A stretch of DNA of 64,000 nucleotides from Alteromonas marina (GCF_000808575.1 NZ_JWLW01000065.1:62001-126000), one strand, 5' to 3'; numbered from the stretch's first letter, positions 38,639 to 47,334 are shown. A program made the numbers and translations. The notes: generated by a model from the sequence alone, not told the origin.

Positions 38639-40558
38639 TTAGGCTTCATCAATGCCGGCTAAAAATTTTTCCACTTCGTCCAAGCTTCTTGTTCTTTTCA
38701 TATCTGGCAAGCTTCCGACGAAGGTTTTGGCGTAAGGCTTCGTCACTAATCGATTGTCACATATAACCAGCACGCCTTTATCTGAAGGATCTCGAATGAG
38801 TCTTCCCGCGCCCTGCTTTAACGTAATAACAGCTTGGGGAATTTGAATAACACCAAACGGGTTTGCTCCACGTTTTTTTACATCTTCCATACGAGCTTGA
38901 AGCAGCGGGTCATCAGGTGATGCAAAGGGCAGCTTGTCAATCATCACGCAAACCAAGTCGTTGCCGCGTACGTCTACGCCTTCCCAAAAAGCGCCTGTGC
39001 CCATTAATACCGCTTTTTCATCTGCAAGGTACGCATCCAGTAATGCTTGCTTGGTGGTAGTCCCTTGCACCAGTAGCGGATTATCTATCTCATCTTCTAG
39101 CTTCTGAGCAATTTCTCGAAGCATAGCGTGACTAGTAAACAACAAGAAACATCTCCCGCGACTTGCTTTGATTAGCCGTTTGGCTGTTTCTAGCAAAGTT
39201 TCGCGCATAGCGTAGCTGTTTGGTTCTGGTAAATAGCGGGGCACGCACAGCATGGCCTGTTCAGGATAATTAAACGGGCTATCTAATCCTAACGTTTCTG
39301 CGTCTTCTAAGCCCATGCGGCGCTGAAAGTGATCAAAACCGCCGTTTACCATTAAGGTTGCCGAGGTAAAAATCCACCCGCGCGGCGGCGATGATACGAA
39401 ACGTCTGAATTTAGCGGCAATTGATAAAGGCGTTAAATGCATGATGAGGTGGCGCTGAGTCGTTTCATACCACAAACTTACATTTTCTTGCTTGTTGTCG
39501 CTTAACGCATCTAACTGCTCTCTTGCAGCCACAACACGTTCGTACATGTTGTCTAAATCTTTATCGCGGCCAATATGTAGCTTACACACTTCATGCAGTA
39601 CACCTAGCGCTTCGGCCAGCTTGCCCACCTGCATGCGCACGTCATCACGGTCTAACGCCTCAGCCCAGTTGCCGCGTTCAGCCGTATCCGGGAACAATAA
39701 CCGTAAGTCAGAGGCAATCATCCTGCATTTGTCAGCCGCTTTATCTAGCTGCCCAGCATCTTTTAGCACTGTTCTGAACAACAGCGTGATATCTTTCGCA
39801 ATATCGTGAATTTGTCTTGTCGAAAGTGACTCGCCAAAGTAATCGCTGGCAATATCGGGAATTTGATGAGCCTCATCAAAAATAATCGCATCAGCTTCTG
39901 GGATAAGTTCGCCAAACCCTGTGTCTTTCAGTGCCATATCAGCAAAGAAAAGGTGGTGGTTTACCACAATAATATCAGCATCCAGCGCCTTTCTGCGCGC
40001 TTTTACCAAGTAGCAATCTTCATAATCTGGGCAATCGCGGCCCAAGCAGTTATCCACTGTAGAGGTAACCAGCGGTAAAACACGGGCATCTTCGGGAAGG
40101 GTTTTAAGCTCCCCCATATCACCTGTTTTCGTAGTACTAGACCAACGTTTCACTTCTGAAAGCTGACCCAATACCTCTTTTTCAACCAGCGTAGAGTTGC
40201 CGCTGTGCTGCGCTACACGGTGTAGACAAAGATAGTTTGAACGGCCTTTTAACAGTGCAGTTTTTCGCTTGCTGCCTAAGGCCTTTTTTACCAGCGGTAA
40301 GTCGCGGTGAAATAGCTGCTCTTGTAAGTTTTTAGTCCCTGTAGAAACAATGGCTTTTCCGTCGCTCAACAATGCCGGAGCGAGATAAGCGAAAGTCTTT
40401 CCCGTTCCCGTACCTGCCTCTACTATTAAACTACCTGTGGTATCAATAGCGCGCTTAACCGCCTTTGCCATTTCAGTTTGAGCTTCGCGAGGTACAAACC
40501 CCTTGATAGCACCTGCAAGGAGGCCATCTGAAGAGAATACGTTATTTATTGTGGGCAT
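38639..40558 (-). CDS. yoaA: ATP-dependent DNA helicase, DinG/YoaA (XPD-like) family
   Basis: A 639-residue superfamily 2 helicase. It has Walker A (EAGTGTGKTFAYLAPALL), the DEAH box (IIFDEAHQ) and late motifs (GAFWEGVDVRGNDLVCVMIDKLPF, QGAGRLIRDPSDKGVLVICD). Four cysteines expected to hold a 4Fe-4S cluster are visible around SNYLCLHRV and NCLGRDCPDYEDCYLV. In E. coli, YoaA works with the polymerase clamp-loader subunit chi (HolC) in replication repair. The length and its place before tsaB favour YoaA over DinG. Confidence 0.92.
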   Translation of the reverse strand: MPTINNVFSSDGLLAGAIKGFVPREAQTEMAKAVKRAIDTTGSLIVEAGTGTGKTFAYLAPALLSDGKAIVSTGTKNLQEQLFHRDLPLVKKALGSKRKTALLKGRSNYLCLHRVAQHSGNSTLVEKEVLGQLSEVKRWSSTTKTGDMGELKTLPEDARVLPLVTSTVDNCLGRDCPDYEDCYLVKARRKALDADIIVVNHHLFFADMALKDTGFGELIPEADAIIFDEAHQIPDIASDYFGESLSTRQIHDIAKDITLLFRTVLKDAGQLDKAADKCRMIASDLRLLFPDTAERGNWAEALDRDDVRMQVGKLAEALGVLHEVCKLHIGRDKDLDNMYERVVAAREQLDALSDNKQENVSLWYETTQRHLIMHLTPLSIAAKFRRFVSSPPRGWIFTSATLMVNGGFDHFQRRMGLEDAETLGLDSPFNYPEQAMLCVPRYLPEPNSYAMRETLLETAKRLIKASRGRCFLLFTSHAMLREIAQKLEDEIDNPLLVQGTTTKQALLDAYLADEKAVLMGTGAFWEGVDVRGNDLVCVMIDKLPFASPDDPLLQARMEDVKKRGANPFGVIQIPQAVITLKQGAGRLIRDPSDKGVLVICDNRLVTKPYAKTFVGSLPDMKRTRSLDEVEKFLAGIDEA

Positions 40559-40810
40559 GGTTTAAGCGCTGTCATTACTTTTCTACTTTAGGCCGCGCAT
40601 TATGCCAAAAAGCCTATGGAATGCCCATTAAAGGTTTGCATTTTAGCGTCAGCATTTGCCACCTGACGCCTTTTAGAGTCAAAACAATTGTTAAATTTTT
40701 GATGAAAAGAATTTGTCTTCTAGAACAAAAAAATTAGCTTTTTAATCTTAACACTTAGGCGCAATATCCAGCTCGTAAATGTTTATACTCAACTATTAAA
40801 CGAGGTAATT

Positions 40811-41050
40811 ATGAAAGGTTTACGCTTTATAGGTTTAGGCTTAGTAGGCTTAAGCGCAATGGCGTTCTCTGTAATTGCAGCTGCATCAGACGAAGCACCT
40901 GCAGAGCTGGTAGCGGAATTAACCCAGTTCTGTAAAGAAATCGCTGAAGAAGAAGGTACAAAAGGCAAGTCGGAAGACGTATTTGTATTAGAGTGCGTAA
41001 ATGATGAGCTAGAAGCTGAAGGTTACCAGAAACTGAAATCTTTAAACTGA
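40811..41050 (+). CDS. Small exported hypothetical protein
   Basis: A 79-residue protein with a signal peptide (about 1-25, cleavage likely after AAA). The mature part is a short acidic domain of ~54 residues with two cysteines (in QFCKEIAEE and VLECVNDELE) that could form a disulfide. ACGAGG lies upstream of the ATG. It is transcribed alone and ends in a strong terminator, typical of a well-expressed small secreted protein. I do not recognise the family. Confidence 0.75.
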   Translation: MKGLRFIGLGLVGLSAMAFSVIAAASDEAPAELVAELTQFCKEIAEEEGTKGKSEDVFVLECVNDELEAEGYQKLKSLN

Positions 41051-41095
41051 TATATTAAGGTGAGTTACTGATTCACTTTAACTGAATGAATGATA

Positions 41096-41125
41096 AAGCC
41101 TCGCCAGAAATGGCGGGGCTTTTTT
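41096..41125 (+). terminator. Terminator after small exported protein gene
   Basis: AAGCCTCGCCA (41096-41106) pairs with TGGCGGGGCTT (41111-41121), one G-T pair, with a 4-base GAAA loop and a run of six or more T. Confidence 0.92.
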
Positions 41126-41207
41126 GTGCTCTGCATTTGAAGTGCCTTTTCGAGTTCCCTAGCATTGTATATAGCAATGCATGCAACGGTGGCTTTAGTT
41201 GAAAGCA

Positions 41208-41543
41208 TCAGCGTTCAAAAAATGCATCAACCAAATCGGCGAGCGACTCCTCTAGCTCTTCTTCGAAAGCATCGATATCAATACCAAAGCTATCCATATA
41301 TTTAGCCGCATTGTCACGGGAAAGTACGGCATTTTTTATCTGGAACTCAAGCTCGGGCAGTGTCTTGTCGTAGCGGGGCTTAATGGTCCATCGCAAACAA
41401 TGACCATGGTTGTCTTTTAGCCTTTTTTTGGCAAATACACAAAACTCCTCGACGTAGTCAGCACCTTGCGGCCCAAGACATCCCGGTTCTATGCGGTACA
41501 TTACCAGCAGCTTTTTATATAGCGGAAGTCGCGTTTCCATCAC
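41208..41543 (-). CDS. Conserved hypothetical protein, N-terminus uncertain
   Basis: A soluble protein of about 111 residues rich in acidic and aromatic residues (RIEPGCLGPQGADYVEEFC, CLRWTIKPRYDKTLPELEFQIK), ending in an acidic helix (DAFEEELEESLADLVDAFFER). I do not recognise a family. The listed start is a GTG at 41543 followed by ATG. The frame stays open for another 27 codons upstream to a stop near 41625, and residues there (LSDNQLFKLIEDVMETR) read like a natural helix, yet no ATG, GTG or TTG is found in that extension. A rare start codon or an error is possible. Confidence 0.6.
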   Translation of the reverse strand: MMETRLPLYKKLLVMYRIEPGCLGPQGADYVEEFCVFAKKRLKDNHGHCLRWTIKPRYDKTLPELEFQIKNAVLSRDNAAKYMDSFGIDIDAFEEELEESLADLVDAFFER

Positions 41544-41642
41544 ATCTTCAATTAGCTTAAAGAGTTGATTATCGGAAAGTTTGGAGGATTTTGCCAGCCA
41601 AGTAAGGGGAGAATGCGAGAAATTTCACACTCCCCCGTGTCA

Positions 41643-42563
41643 TTACTCTGCAAGCTCAGGATCTTTTATGAACAAGATATCCATGATGATTGCAGGATCC
41701 CACTCGCGCATTTCTGCTTCGCATTTCAGTCGAATTTCGTCTAACTCACTGATCGTTGCAATCGAGAATGCGTCATCCACGATAATGTGGACTAACAGAT
41801 AGACATCCCTACCCCGCTTACTAATTCGCACTTCCACATGTTCGTATGGGACGTCAGCCAACGTTTTTTTGAATTTTTTCTCGATTACCGCCGAGATAGC
41901 TTCAGGCGGCGCTTTGTTAATTACTTCATTAAGGCTTTCACGCAAAATCTTAAAAGGCACCGGCAACATTGCCGAACCAAGAATAATCAATAAAACAGGA
42001 TCAACGTACGGCGACAGCGTTCTATATTCCGTCAACTCTAACGCGTAGGCCAAAATAAAAGCGAACAAGATGGATGCACTTAGCACGCCGTCTATCATCC
42101 AAGTGTGAGAATCCACTTTTACTAAGTCGGACAGTAAATGCTTACCTTTTACTCGCATGTACAGAGAGATACTAAAACAGCCAACCGTTGCCACAACACC
42201 GTAGACCATACCAATACCATACTCAGCTGCGTGTCCACCTGCTAATAAACTCTTAACAGAGCTCGCGACCGCATACACACACGTGGCAATGATAATAAGC
42301 GACTTAAACATGTTTAGCGTAGGTTCAATTGCCGTGTAACCAAAGTGAAACCGGTCATCGTCAGGACGTTGAACCAAATTGGCCACTTTGAGCGTTAGCA
42401 TTGACATAACAAAAGCAATTAACGAGTAAGCAGCATCAAATAAAATAGCGCCTGAGCTCGTTAAAATGGCAAAACCAAACGCAATAACGACAAATGCGCC
42501 GGCAATATAAAAAGAAAGCGTTAATAGACGCTTTTCTTCAAGGTGATGGAAGCCAATGTCCAT
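41643..42563 (-). CDS. Cation diffusion facilitator family transporter with altered metal site
   Basis: A 306-residue inner-membrane protein with six predicted helices and a C-terminal cytoplasmic domain of CDF type. The ATG at 42563 has GAAG at good spacing. In the well-studied zinc transporter YiiP, the transport site uses two Asp four apart in TM2 and a His/Asp pair four apart in TM5. Here TM2 has Asp43 but Ser47 at the second position, and TM5 reads DSHTWMID (Asp151-Asp158) with Thr154 where His is expected. The HxFGHGKAE-like block is HFGYTAIEP. Metal specificity is therefore unclear, and the protein may not move the usual ions. Confidence 0.85.
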   Translation of the reverse strand: MDIGFHHLEEKRLLTLSFYIAGAFVVIAFGFAILTSSGAILFDAAYSLIAFVMSMLTLKVANLVQRPDDDRFHFGYTAIEPTLNMFKSLIIIATCVYAVASSVKSLLAGGHAAEYGIGMVYGVVATVGCFSISLYMRVKGKHLLSDLVKVDSHTWMIDGVLSASILFAFILAYALELTEYRTLSPYVDPVLLIILGSAMLPVPFKILRESLNEVINKAPPEAISAVIEKKFKKTLADVPYEHVEVRISKRGRDVYLLVHIIVDDAFSIATISELDEIRLKCEAEMREWDPAIIMDILFIKDPELAE

Positions 42564-42725
42564 GAAAATCACTTCGAAATTAAGGTGCGCGGATTCTACT
42601 CCGATATTTTAAAAAAAATAGTGCTTTGAATAAAAATATTGCTATTTTTTTAAGCAATTCAGTGATACATAGCGCCTATATTATTTCGACTCAACGCACT
42701 GCGTTTTTAGCACCCTTTTTAAACT

Positions 42726-43781
42726 ATGAAAATCGTTACCCATCCTTCTATAAAAAGTTACTTTGATGCTGATGAAAGCCGGCAGGAAGTCGAACAGGCA
42801 TTCTCTCGAGGGCTTGCTTATGCGGGCCATTCCCTAATGGTGCCAGAGAAGTTTAGCTATCAAGTACTGCCTCACTTTAGCGACCGTTATGCGTTGTTTA
42901 ATCAAGGTGAGAATTATGAACTTATATCCAATATTTGCTTACATCGACAAGCTCAACTTCTTGAAGGGCAAGGCCGGGCACGCAGTATAGTTTGTAAACT
43001 TCACTGCTGGAGCTATGACAATACAGGCCAGCTTAAAGGTGCGCCCCACTTTAAGGATGCCCCTAGCGGTCAGTTGAAAAAGGAATCACTGTCAGTGTGG
43101 AACGGTCTTCTATTTCGAGGGCGCTCTCCTAATATGGACTTATCTGCCCTTGGACTTGAGGACTATCTCGACTTTACCGATTACTTTTACGCCGGTTCTG
43201 AAACCACGGAATATCAATTTAACTGGAAGACATTCATCGAAATCTATCTAGAGAACTATCACGTGTACTCCATGCACCCTGGGCTTCGCCAGTTTGTTAA
43301 ACCCGATGATTTAGAATGGTCGTTTGGCGATGATTTTTCAGTTCAAAAAGTTGGGCTAGGCGACCAGCTTACCAAGCGCACAACACCGCGTTACAGAGAG
43401 TTCCAAGACGCATTATTGGCACGATTTGGGCAAACACTTCCTCGCTTTGGCGCAATATGGTGCTTTTTGTACCCTAATATTATGATTGAGTGGTACCCAG
43501 ATATTATTGTCGTCAGCACGATTTACCCCAAGGGTGCCGGCGCATGTGTAAACCACGTTGAATTTTATTATCCCGAAGCACTTTATAAAGATATGCCAGA
43601 CTACTTTGCAGCGGAAAAAGCGGCCTATATGGAAACAGCTGTAGAAGATGAAGAAGCCTGCCTATTGCTAGAAAAAGGTCGACGAGCACTTTATTTATCA
43701 GGCGAAGAAGAACACGGTCCCATAGAACCGTTTTTAGAAGCGGGCGTGGCGCATTTTTACGATTGGCTTGCTAAACAGTAG
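42726..43781 (+). CDS. Rieske 2Fe-2S aromatic-ring-hydroxylating dioxygenase alpha-subunit family protein
   Basis: A 351-residue Rieske non-haem iron oxygenase. The Rieske cluster ligands are Cys71-x-His73 and Cys90-x2-His93, with the usual 16-residue spacing. The mononuclear iron site follows in the catalytic domain as EIYLENYHVYSMHPGL, with His residues in the N/D-x-x-H-x-x-x-x-H pattern. Known relatives act on aromatic compounds or quaternary ammonium substrates such as choline-like betaines. No reductase or ferredoxin gene is adjacent, so electrons must come from elsewhere. It is followed after 47 bases by a GFA-family gene on the same strand. Confidence 0.88.
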   Translation: MKIVTHPSIKSYFDADESRQEVEQAFSRGLAYAGHSLMVPEKFSYQVLPHFSDRYALFNQGENYELISNICLHRQAQLLEGQGRARSIVCKLHCWSYDNTGQLKGAPHFKDAPSGQLKKESLSVWNGLLFRGRSPNMDLSALGLEDYLDFTDYFYAGSETTEYQFNWKTFIEIYLENYHVYSMHPGLRQFVKPDDLEWSFGDDFSVQKVGLGDQLTKRTTPRYREFQDALLARFGQTLPRFGAIWCFLYPNIMIEWYPDIIVVSTIYPKGAGACVNHVEFYYPEALYKDMPDYFAAEKAAYMETAVEDEEACLLLEKGRRALYLSGEEEHGPIEPFLEAGVAHFYDWLAKQ

Positions 43782-43828
43782 CAGTCTTAGTGCTTTAAAT
43801 AGTGGTATTTCACAAAAAAGGAGTTTTG

Positions 43829-44227
43829 ATGAACAATTACAAAGGGTCTTGTTTGTGCGGGTCGGTAACTTTTAAAATTGAGGGTGATTTTGACAGTTTT
43901 TATCTGTGCCACTGCAAACATTGTCAAAAGGATACAGGTTCGGCCTTCGCAGCCAACCTGTTTTCAAGTTCGGCTATATTAACTTGGGCATCGGGTGTTG
44001 ACGCTGTAGTCAACTTCACGCTCGAGAACACGCGTCATAGCAAAAGTTTCTGTAAAATCTGTGGTTCAGCCCTTCCGTGTACTCAACTCGGTGACATTCT
44101 AGCCGTACCCGCTGGGTGTATGGATACAAAACTACTCATAAAACCTACTGCACATATCTTCGGCGTAAGCAAAGCTGCGTGGGAAGAAAACTTAGAAACC
44201 ATCACAAAATTTGAACGGTTACCGTAA
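43829..44227 (+). CDS. GFA family protein (glutathione-dependent formaldehyde-activating enzyme-like)
   Basis: A 132-residue protein starting at 43829 behind AAAAAAGGAG. The zinc ligands of the GFA fold are visible: CLCGSVTF (Cys8, Cys10), CHCKHCQKDTGSAF and FCKICGSALP. The family was named for a proposed glutathione-formaldehyde activity, but most members are uncharacterised zinc-binding proteins, so no reaction is claimed. Position after a Rieske oxygenase gene could mean a shared pathway; demethylating Rieske enzymes do release formaldehyde, which would fit. Confidence 0.85.
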   Translation: MNNYKGSCLCGSVTFKIEGDFDSFYLCHCKHCQKDTGSAFAANLFSSSAILTWASGVDAVVNFTLENTRHSKSFCKICGSALPCTQLGDILAVPAGCMDTKLLIKPTAHIFGVSKAAWEENLETITKFERLP

Positions 44228-44547
44228 CAAACATTGAGTACTCATTCGAAACCTAATGGCTTTAAACTAAACAAAATTCGCTGCTTGAATAACGGCAGAT
44301 CGATTGTTGCTCGCATTCACAACATTCTCCGCTTAACGTGTTCCATTTTTGTCAAAAATAGCGAGTAACTTTTTCAGAAAATTCTATAGATCTCACAATT
44401 CCGCCTGTTGTCACCCAACCTTTCAAAAAACATAAACCAATGATCTAAAAACATTTTATTGAAATGGCATATGCTGTGAATAACTCCATGTGAATACTCT
44501 CCTCCGTTTTTAAGCAGTATGGAGGCCGAAAAACCAAGGAGTTAGAT
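44228..44547. other. Intergenic region upstream of EF-hand gene, with RBS-sequestering hairpin
   Basis: These 320 bases have no gene. Near the right end, CTCCTCCGTTTTT (44499-44511) and AAAAACCAAGGAG (44529-44541) can pair at 11 of 13 positions (5 bp, a 2x2 internal loop, 6 bp), hiding the AAGGAG ribosome binding site of the EF-hand gene. A second, competing pairing is CCTCC (44501-44505) with GGAGG (44521-44525). Confidence 0.5.
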
Positions 44548-45024
44548 ATGAAAAAATTAACAATTGCTACACTAATCAGCGCCGCACTTTCTATTGCCGC
44601 GTTTGCTGGCAATGGTATCGAAAAAATAGACTCCACATTTGCCGATTTGGATAACGATGACAACGGCTATATTTCACGAGAAGAAGCTGACGACGACGAG
44701 ATTTATGCGCACTTTTCCAAAATTGATACCAATTCAGACATGCAGCTTTCAATTAAAGAGTTCAATGCTCATGTAACGAAGCACCCTCACCATTTCCATG
44801 ACGACGTGCTTGCAACGGTAAAATCGATGAAAGAGAGTATGGTTACAGAAGGTACAATGGAAACGGAAGTTAAAGTTGATACTGATGTCGATGAAGTGGT
44901 TGCCGCGACGAAAGACAAAAGGCTGACTCACGAGCTAGGAGCTAAGACTGAGTTGAAGGCTAACGGAAACTCAGAAAAGACAAACGGTAGCGGACACCGA
45001 GCTTTGTTTATTGGCTTGTTTTAG
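44548..45024 (+). CDS. Exported EF-hand calcium-binding protein
   Basis: A 158-residue protein with a signal peptide (about 1-20, SIAAFA) and two EF-hand loops: DLDNDDNGYISREEA (about residues 33-47) and DTNSDMQLSIKEF (about 58-70). The first has good Ca2+ ligands at positions 1, 3, 5 and 12; the second has DTNSD-x-Q and a final Glu. A histidine-rich HPHHFHDD follows and could also bind metal. The acidic linker is low complexity, and the chain ends in GHRALFIGLF, an unusual hydrophobic tail. The last four bases overlap the end of the convergent ParE gene. Confidence 0.82.
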   Translation: MKKLTIATLISAALSIAAFAGNGIEKIDSTFADLDNDDNGYISREEADDDEIYAHFSKIDTNSDMQLSIKEFNAHVTKHPHHFHDDVLATVKSMKESMVTEGTMETEVKVDTDVDEVVAATKDKRLTHELGAKTELKANGNSEKTNGSGHRALFIGLF

Positions 45025-45308
45025 AGCCAGTCAACGACGTCTTGCCCCCCTAGAATTGCCATTATCTCAACTTCAATACCATTGTATCGATAGTAAATAC
45101 TGTCTGAACCATAAGCGCAGCGTCTATACCCCTCTCGAATATGGTCAACTGATTGGTATGCGGATGGATTATTCGCAATTTTTTCAAATGTCTGAAAAAA
45201 ACCTTCGAAATACTTATCTGCTTGAAGTTCGCCGAATTCTACATATCCATATGTATAAATACGCCTGAGATCCTCTTTGGCACTCAACGATAACTTGTAG
45301 CTTTCCAT
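45021..45308 (-). CDS. ParE/RelE-family toxin
   Basis: A 95-residue toxin of the RelE/ParE superfamily. It has YKLSLSAKEDLRRIYTYGYVEFG at the N-terminus, an N-terminal helical hairpin, and the C-terminal strands GYRRCAYGSDSIYYRYNGIEVEIMAILGGQD. The sequence is closer to ParE (gyrase-targeting) than to ribosome-dependent RelE, whose catalytic residues are not evident. It starts immediately after the antitoxin stop (TAAATG), an antitoxin-first operon. Target assignment is inference. Confidence 0.85.
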   Translation of the reverse strand: MESYKLSLSAKEDLRRIYTYGYVEFGELQADKYFEGFFQTFEKIANNPSAYQSVDHIREGYRRCAYGSDSIYYRYNGIEVEIMAILGGQDVVDWL

Positions 45309-45539
45309 TTATCTTTTTAACTCAGCCTTGAATTCTTTCAGCATATCTTCAGGCGATTGTTCAATGAATCCGCTTCTCTCTGCATTGACGAGCTTTTGAT
45401 TTATTTCCTCAGCGCGTCTAGCCCGACGAATCAAATCATTCACGAGTTCACTTTTGTTTGCATATTCTCGCGTTTCGTCAACATGACTCTTGAGCCACGC
45501 ATCATTTTTTTCAGTCAGAGTAATACTTTGACGAGGCAT
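45309..45539 (-). CDS. ParD-like ribbon-helix-helix antitoxin
   Basis: A 76-residue protein beginning MPRQSITLTEKNDAWLKSHV, with the N-terminal ribbon-helix-helix of ParD/CopG antitoxins (SITLTEKNDAWLKSHVDE and SELVNDLIRRARR). The C-terminal tail, predicted to wrap the toxin, follows. The start at 45539 has GGAG seven to eight bases upstream and is preferred over a longer frame. It should neutralise the ParE toxin and repress its own promoter. Confidence 0.85.
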   Translation of the reverse strand: MPRQSITLTEKNDAWLKSHVDETREYANKSELVNDLIRRARRAEEINQKLVNAERSGFIEQSPEDMLKEFKAELKR

Positions 45540-45724
45540 GACATTTACTCCAATAAACACTAGCTGGTGCAATATTACACCAGGTTTAGTTAAACATCAG
45601 TATTTTTTAATTGAGAGACGACAAAGGCCGAAATTATCACAGACAACTTCAGTAATGAGTCCTATTATTCGAATCTGACAGATCAAGTTAAGACTGATTC
45701 ACATTAGATGGATTAAGTAAGCAT

Positions 45725-45943
45725 CTAACTTTCGGGTGTTGACTTAATCACTTCCTCGATTTCACTGTTACCACTCAAGCGTGCGAGATCAATAAGATAA
45801 CCTTTTTCTAGCTTATCCAAAGTGTGTCCTTCAAGTCGCGCTTTTACCTCTTCAACATCACCATTGGCAATAGAAGTTTTAAGCGCTGCATGATTATTTA
45901 ACGATCGGTCTTCTGTTTTTTCAGCTGAATCATTCGCAGTCAT
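45725..45943 (-). CDS. Small hypothetical protein
   Basis: A 72-residue protein without signal peptide. After a polar N-terminus, residues 17-68 (HAALKTSIANGDVEEVKARLEGHTLDKLEKGYLIDLARLSGNSEIEEVIKS) look like one or two degenerate ankyrin-type helix pairs. This is weak and I do not assign a family. GGATGA lies near the start codon. It stands alone between the toxin-antitoxin pair and the amylase gene. Confidence 0.5.
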   Translation of the reverse strand: MTANDSAEKTEDRSLNNHAALKTSIANGDVEEVKARLEGHTLDKLEKGYLIDLARLSGNSEIEEVIKSTPES

Positions 45944-46029
45944 CGTTCATCCTTAATTTTCACTTAGTAAAAAAAACATTAGTGCTTTTTACCTTTTGTA
46001 GTTAAAGATGACACTAAACGATCACACCG

Positions 46030-47334
46030 TTATGCAATCCATATCTCGAACTGCCAAGGCGTGAGTTTACACACTGAATCAGCGCTGAAGGTTTTCTTTT
46101 CGTCGCGCTCCCAGTGCGCATACTCACCTTCAAACAACGGTTCTTCAAACGTTACATCAAGCTGCTCATTTGAAAAATTAATCACAACGAACACTTTTTC
46201 ATTTTCATTACAACGTACAAAACTAAAAACCTTATCCATCTTAGAATTTGGCACCTGAATCATTCTTGCCCCGTACTCTCCGTTCCCTAGCACGGCTTTC
46301 GACTTTTTAAGAGCAATTAGCTTGCGGTACAAGTTGCCTATTTCATGTTCTTGCCATTCAATAGGATCGCGCTCAAAGAACGCTAAACGCTTGGTTTCCC
46401 CAGCTTCTTGCCCATTATGAATGAGCGGCATGCCCTCACCTATTACCGATAAAGCAATGCAGGCTTCAAGCGCATCACCAAATTGTTCGCGCTGAGTGCC
46501 ATCCCAGGCATTTTTGTCATGATTACTAACGAAGGTCATTCTGTAAGCGGAGTGAGGCCAGCTGCGTTCGTTCCACGAATAATACTTGCGCAACCTATCT
46601 AGTGAGCACTTTCCATGAGCGAGTTCATGCAATGTTTCATTCCAGCTCCACGCGTAAGTCATATTGAACGCATTTTCGTGAAGATCGCGATTCTCCCACT
46701 CAGCCAACATGAAAACTGGTCTGATTGCGCTTAGCGTTTGCACTGCTTGCTGCCAAAAATCGTTGGGGACATACCCCGCTACATCACAGCGGAATCCATC
46801 AATATCGAATTTTTCAACCCAATAGCAGAGCGCGTTAATCATGTATTTGCGAAGACCTATTTGTTCGTAATCGAACTCAATAATATCGCTCCAGTCCCAC
46901 CAGGGAGATGGACGAAAATCTCCTTTGTAGTCTTTGGCGTACCACTCTGGGTGCTGTTCAACCAAAGGATTATCCCACGCACTGTGATTTGGCACCCAGT
47001 CTATGATGACTTTTAGCGAAAGCTTGTGCGCTTCATCCACCAGCGCTTTGAAATCCTCTTCGCTCCCAAATTCAGGGTTAATGGCCAGATAGTCTTTTAC
47101 TGCATAGGGGCTACCAAGCTCCCCTTTCCTGTTTTTTTCCCCAATAGGATGTACAGGCATTAGCCAAACAATATCCGCGCCGAGTGACTTAATATGAGCT
47201 AACCCTTTTCTCACTCCTTCAAAATTACCTTGCTCTGAAAACTGTCGAGTGTTGACCTGATAAATAACTGCGTGAGATGACCATTCTGGCTGAAGCACGT
47301 TATATCGTTTCTTAGGAACAGGATTGATATCCAT
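46030..47334 (-). CDS. GH13 alpha-amylase family glycosyl hydrolase
   Basis: A 434-residue GH13 enzyme with no signal peptide, so cytoplasmic. The (beta/alpha)8 barrel motifs are present: VIIDWVPNHSAWD (region I), GFRCDVAGYVP with nucleophile Asp184 (region II), MLAEWENRD with acid/base Glu212 (region III) and FVSNHDKNAWDG with Asp273 (region IV). A short C-terminal beta domain follows. Likely substrates are maltodextrins or glycogen-derived oligosaccharides inside the cell. No other sugar genes are next to it. Confidence 0.9.
   Translation of the reverse strand: MDINPVPKKRYNVLQPEWSSHAVIYQVNTRQFSEQGNFEGVRKGLAHIKSLGADIVWLMPVHPIGEKNRKGELGSPYAVKDYLAINPEFGSEEDFKALVDEAHKLSLKVIIDWVPNHSAWDNPLVEQHPEWYAKDYKGDFRPSPWWDWSDIIEFDYEQIGLRKYMINALCYWVEKFDIDGFRCDVAGYVPNDFWQQAVQTLSAIRPVFMLAEWENRDLHENAFNMTYAWSWNETLHELAHGKCSLDRLRKYYSWNERSWPHSAYRMTFVSNHDKNAWDGTQREQFGDALEACIALSVIGEGMPLIHNGQEAGETKRLAFFERDPIEWQEHEIGNLYRKLIALKKSKAVLGNGEYGARMIQVPNSKMDKVFSFVRCNENEKVFVVINFSNEQLDVTFEEPLFEGEYAHWERDEKKTFSADSVCKLTPWQFEIWIA

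Noticed and set aside
40680..40700. Another copy of the TTAACAA palindrome near the small exported protein
   Set aside because: Only ACAATTGT is palindromic there; similarity to the nhaB palindrome is too short to count.
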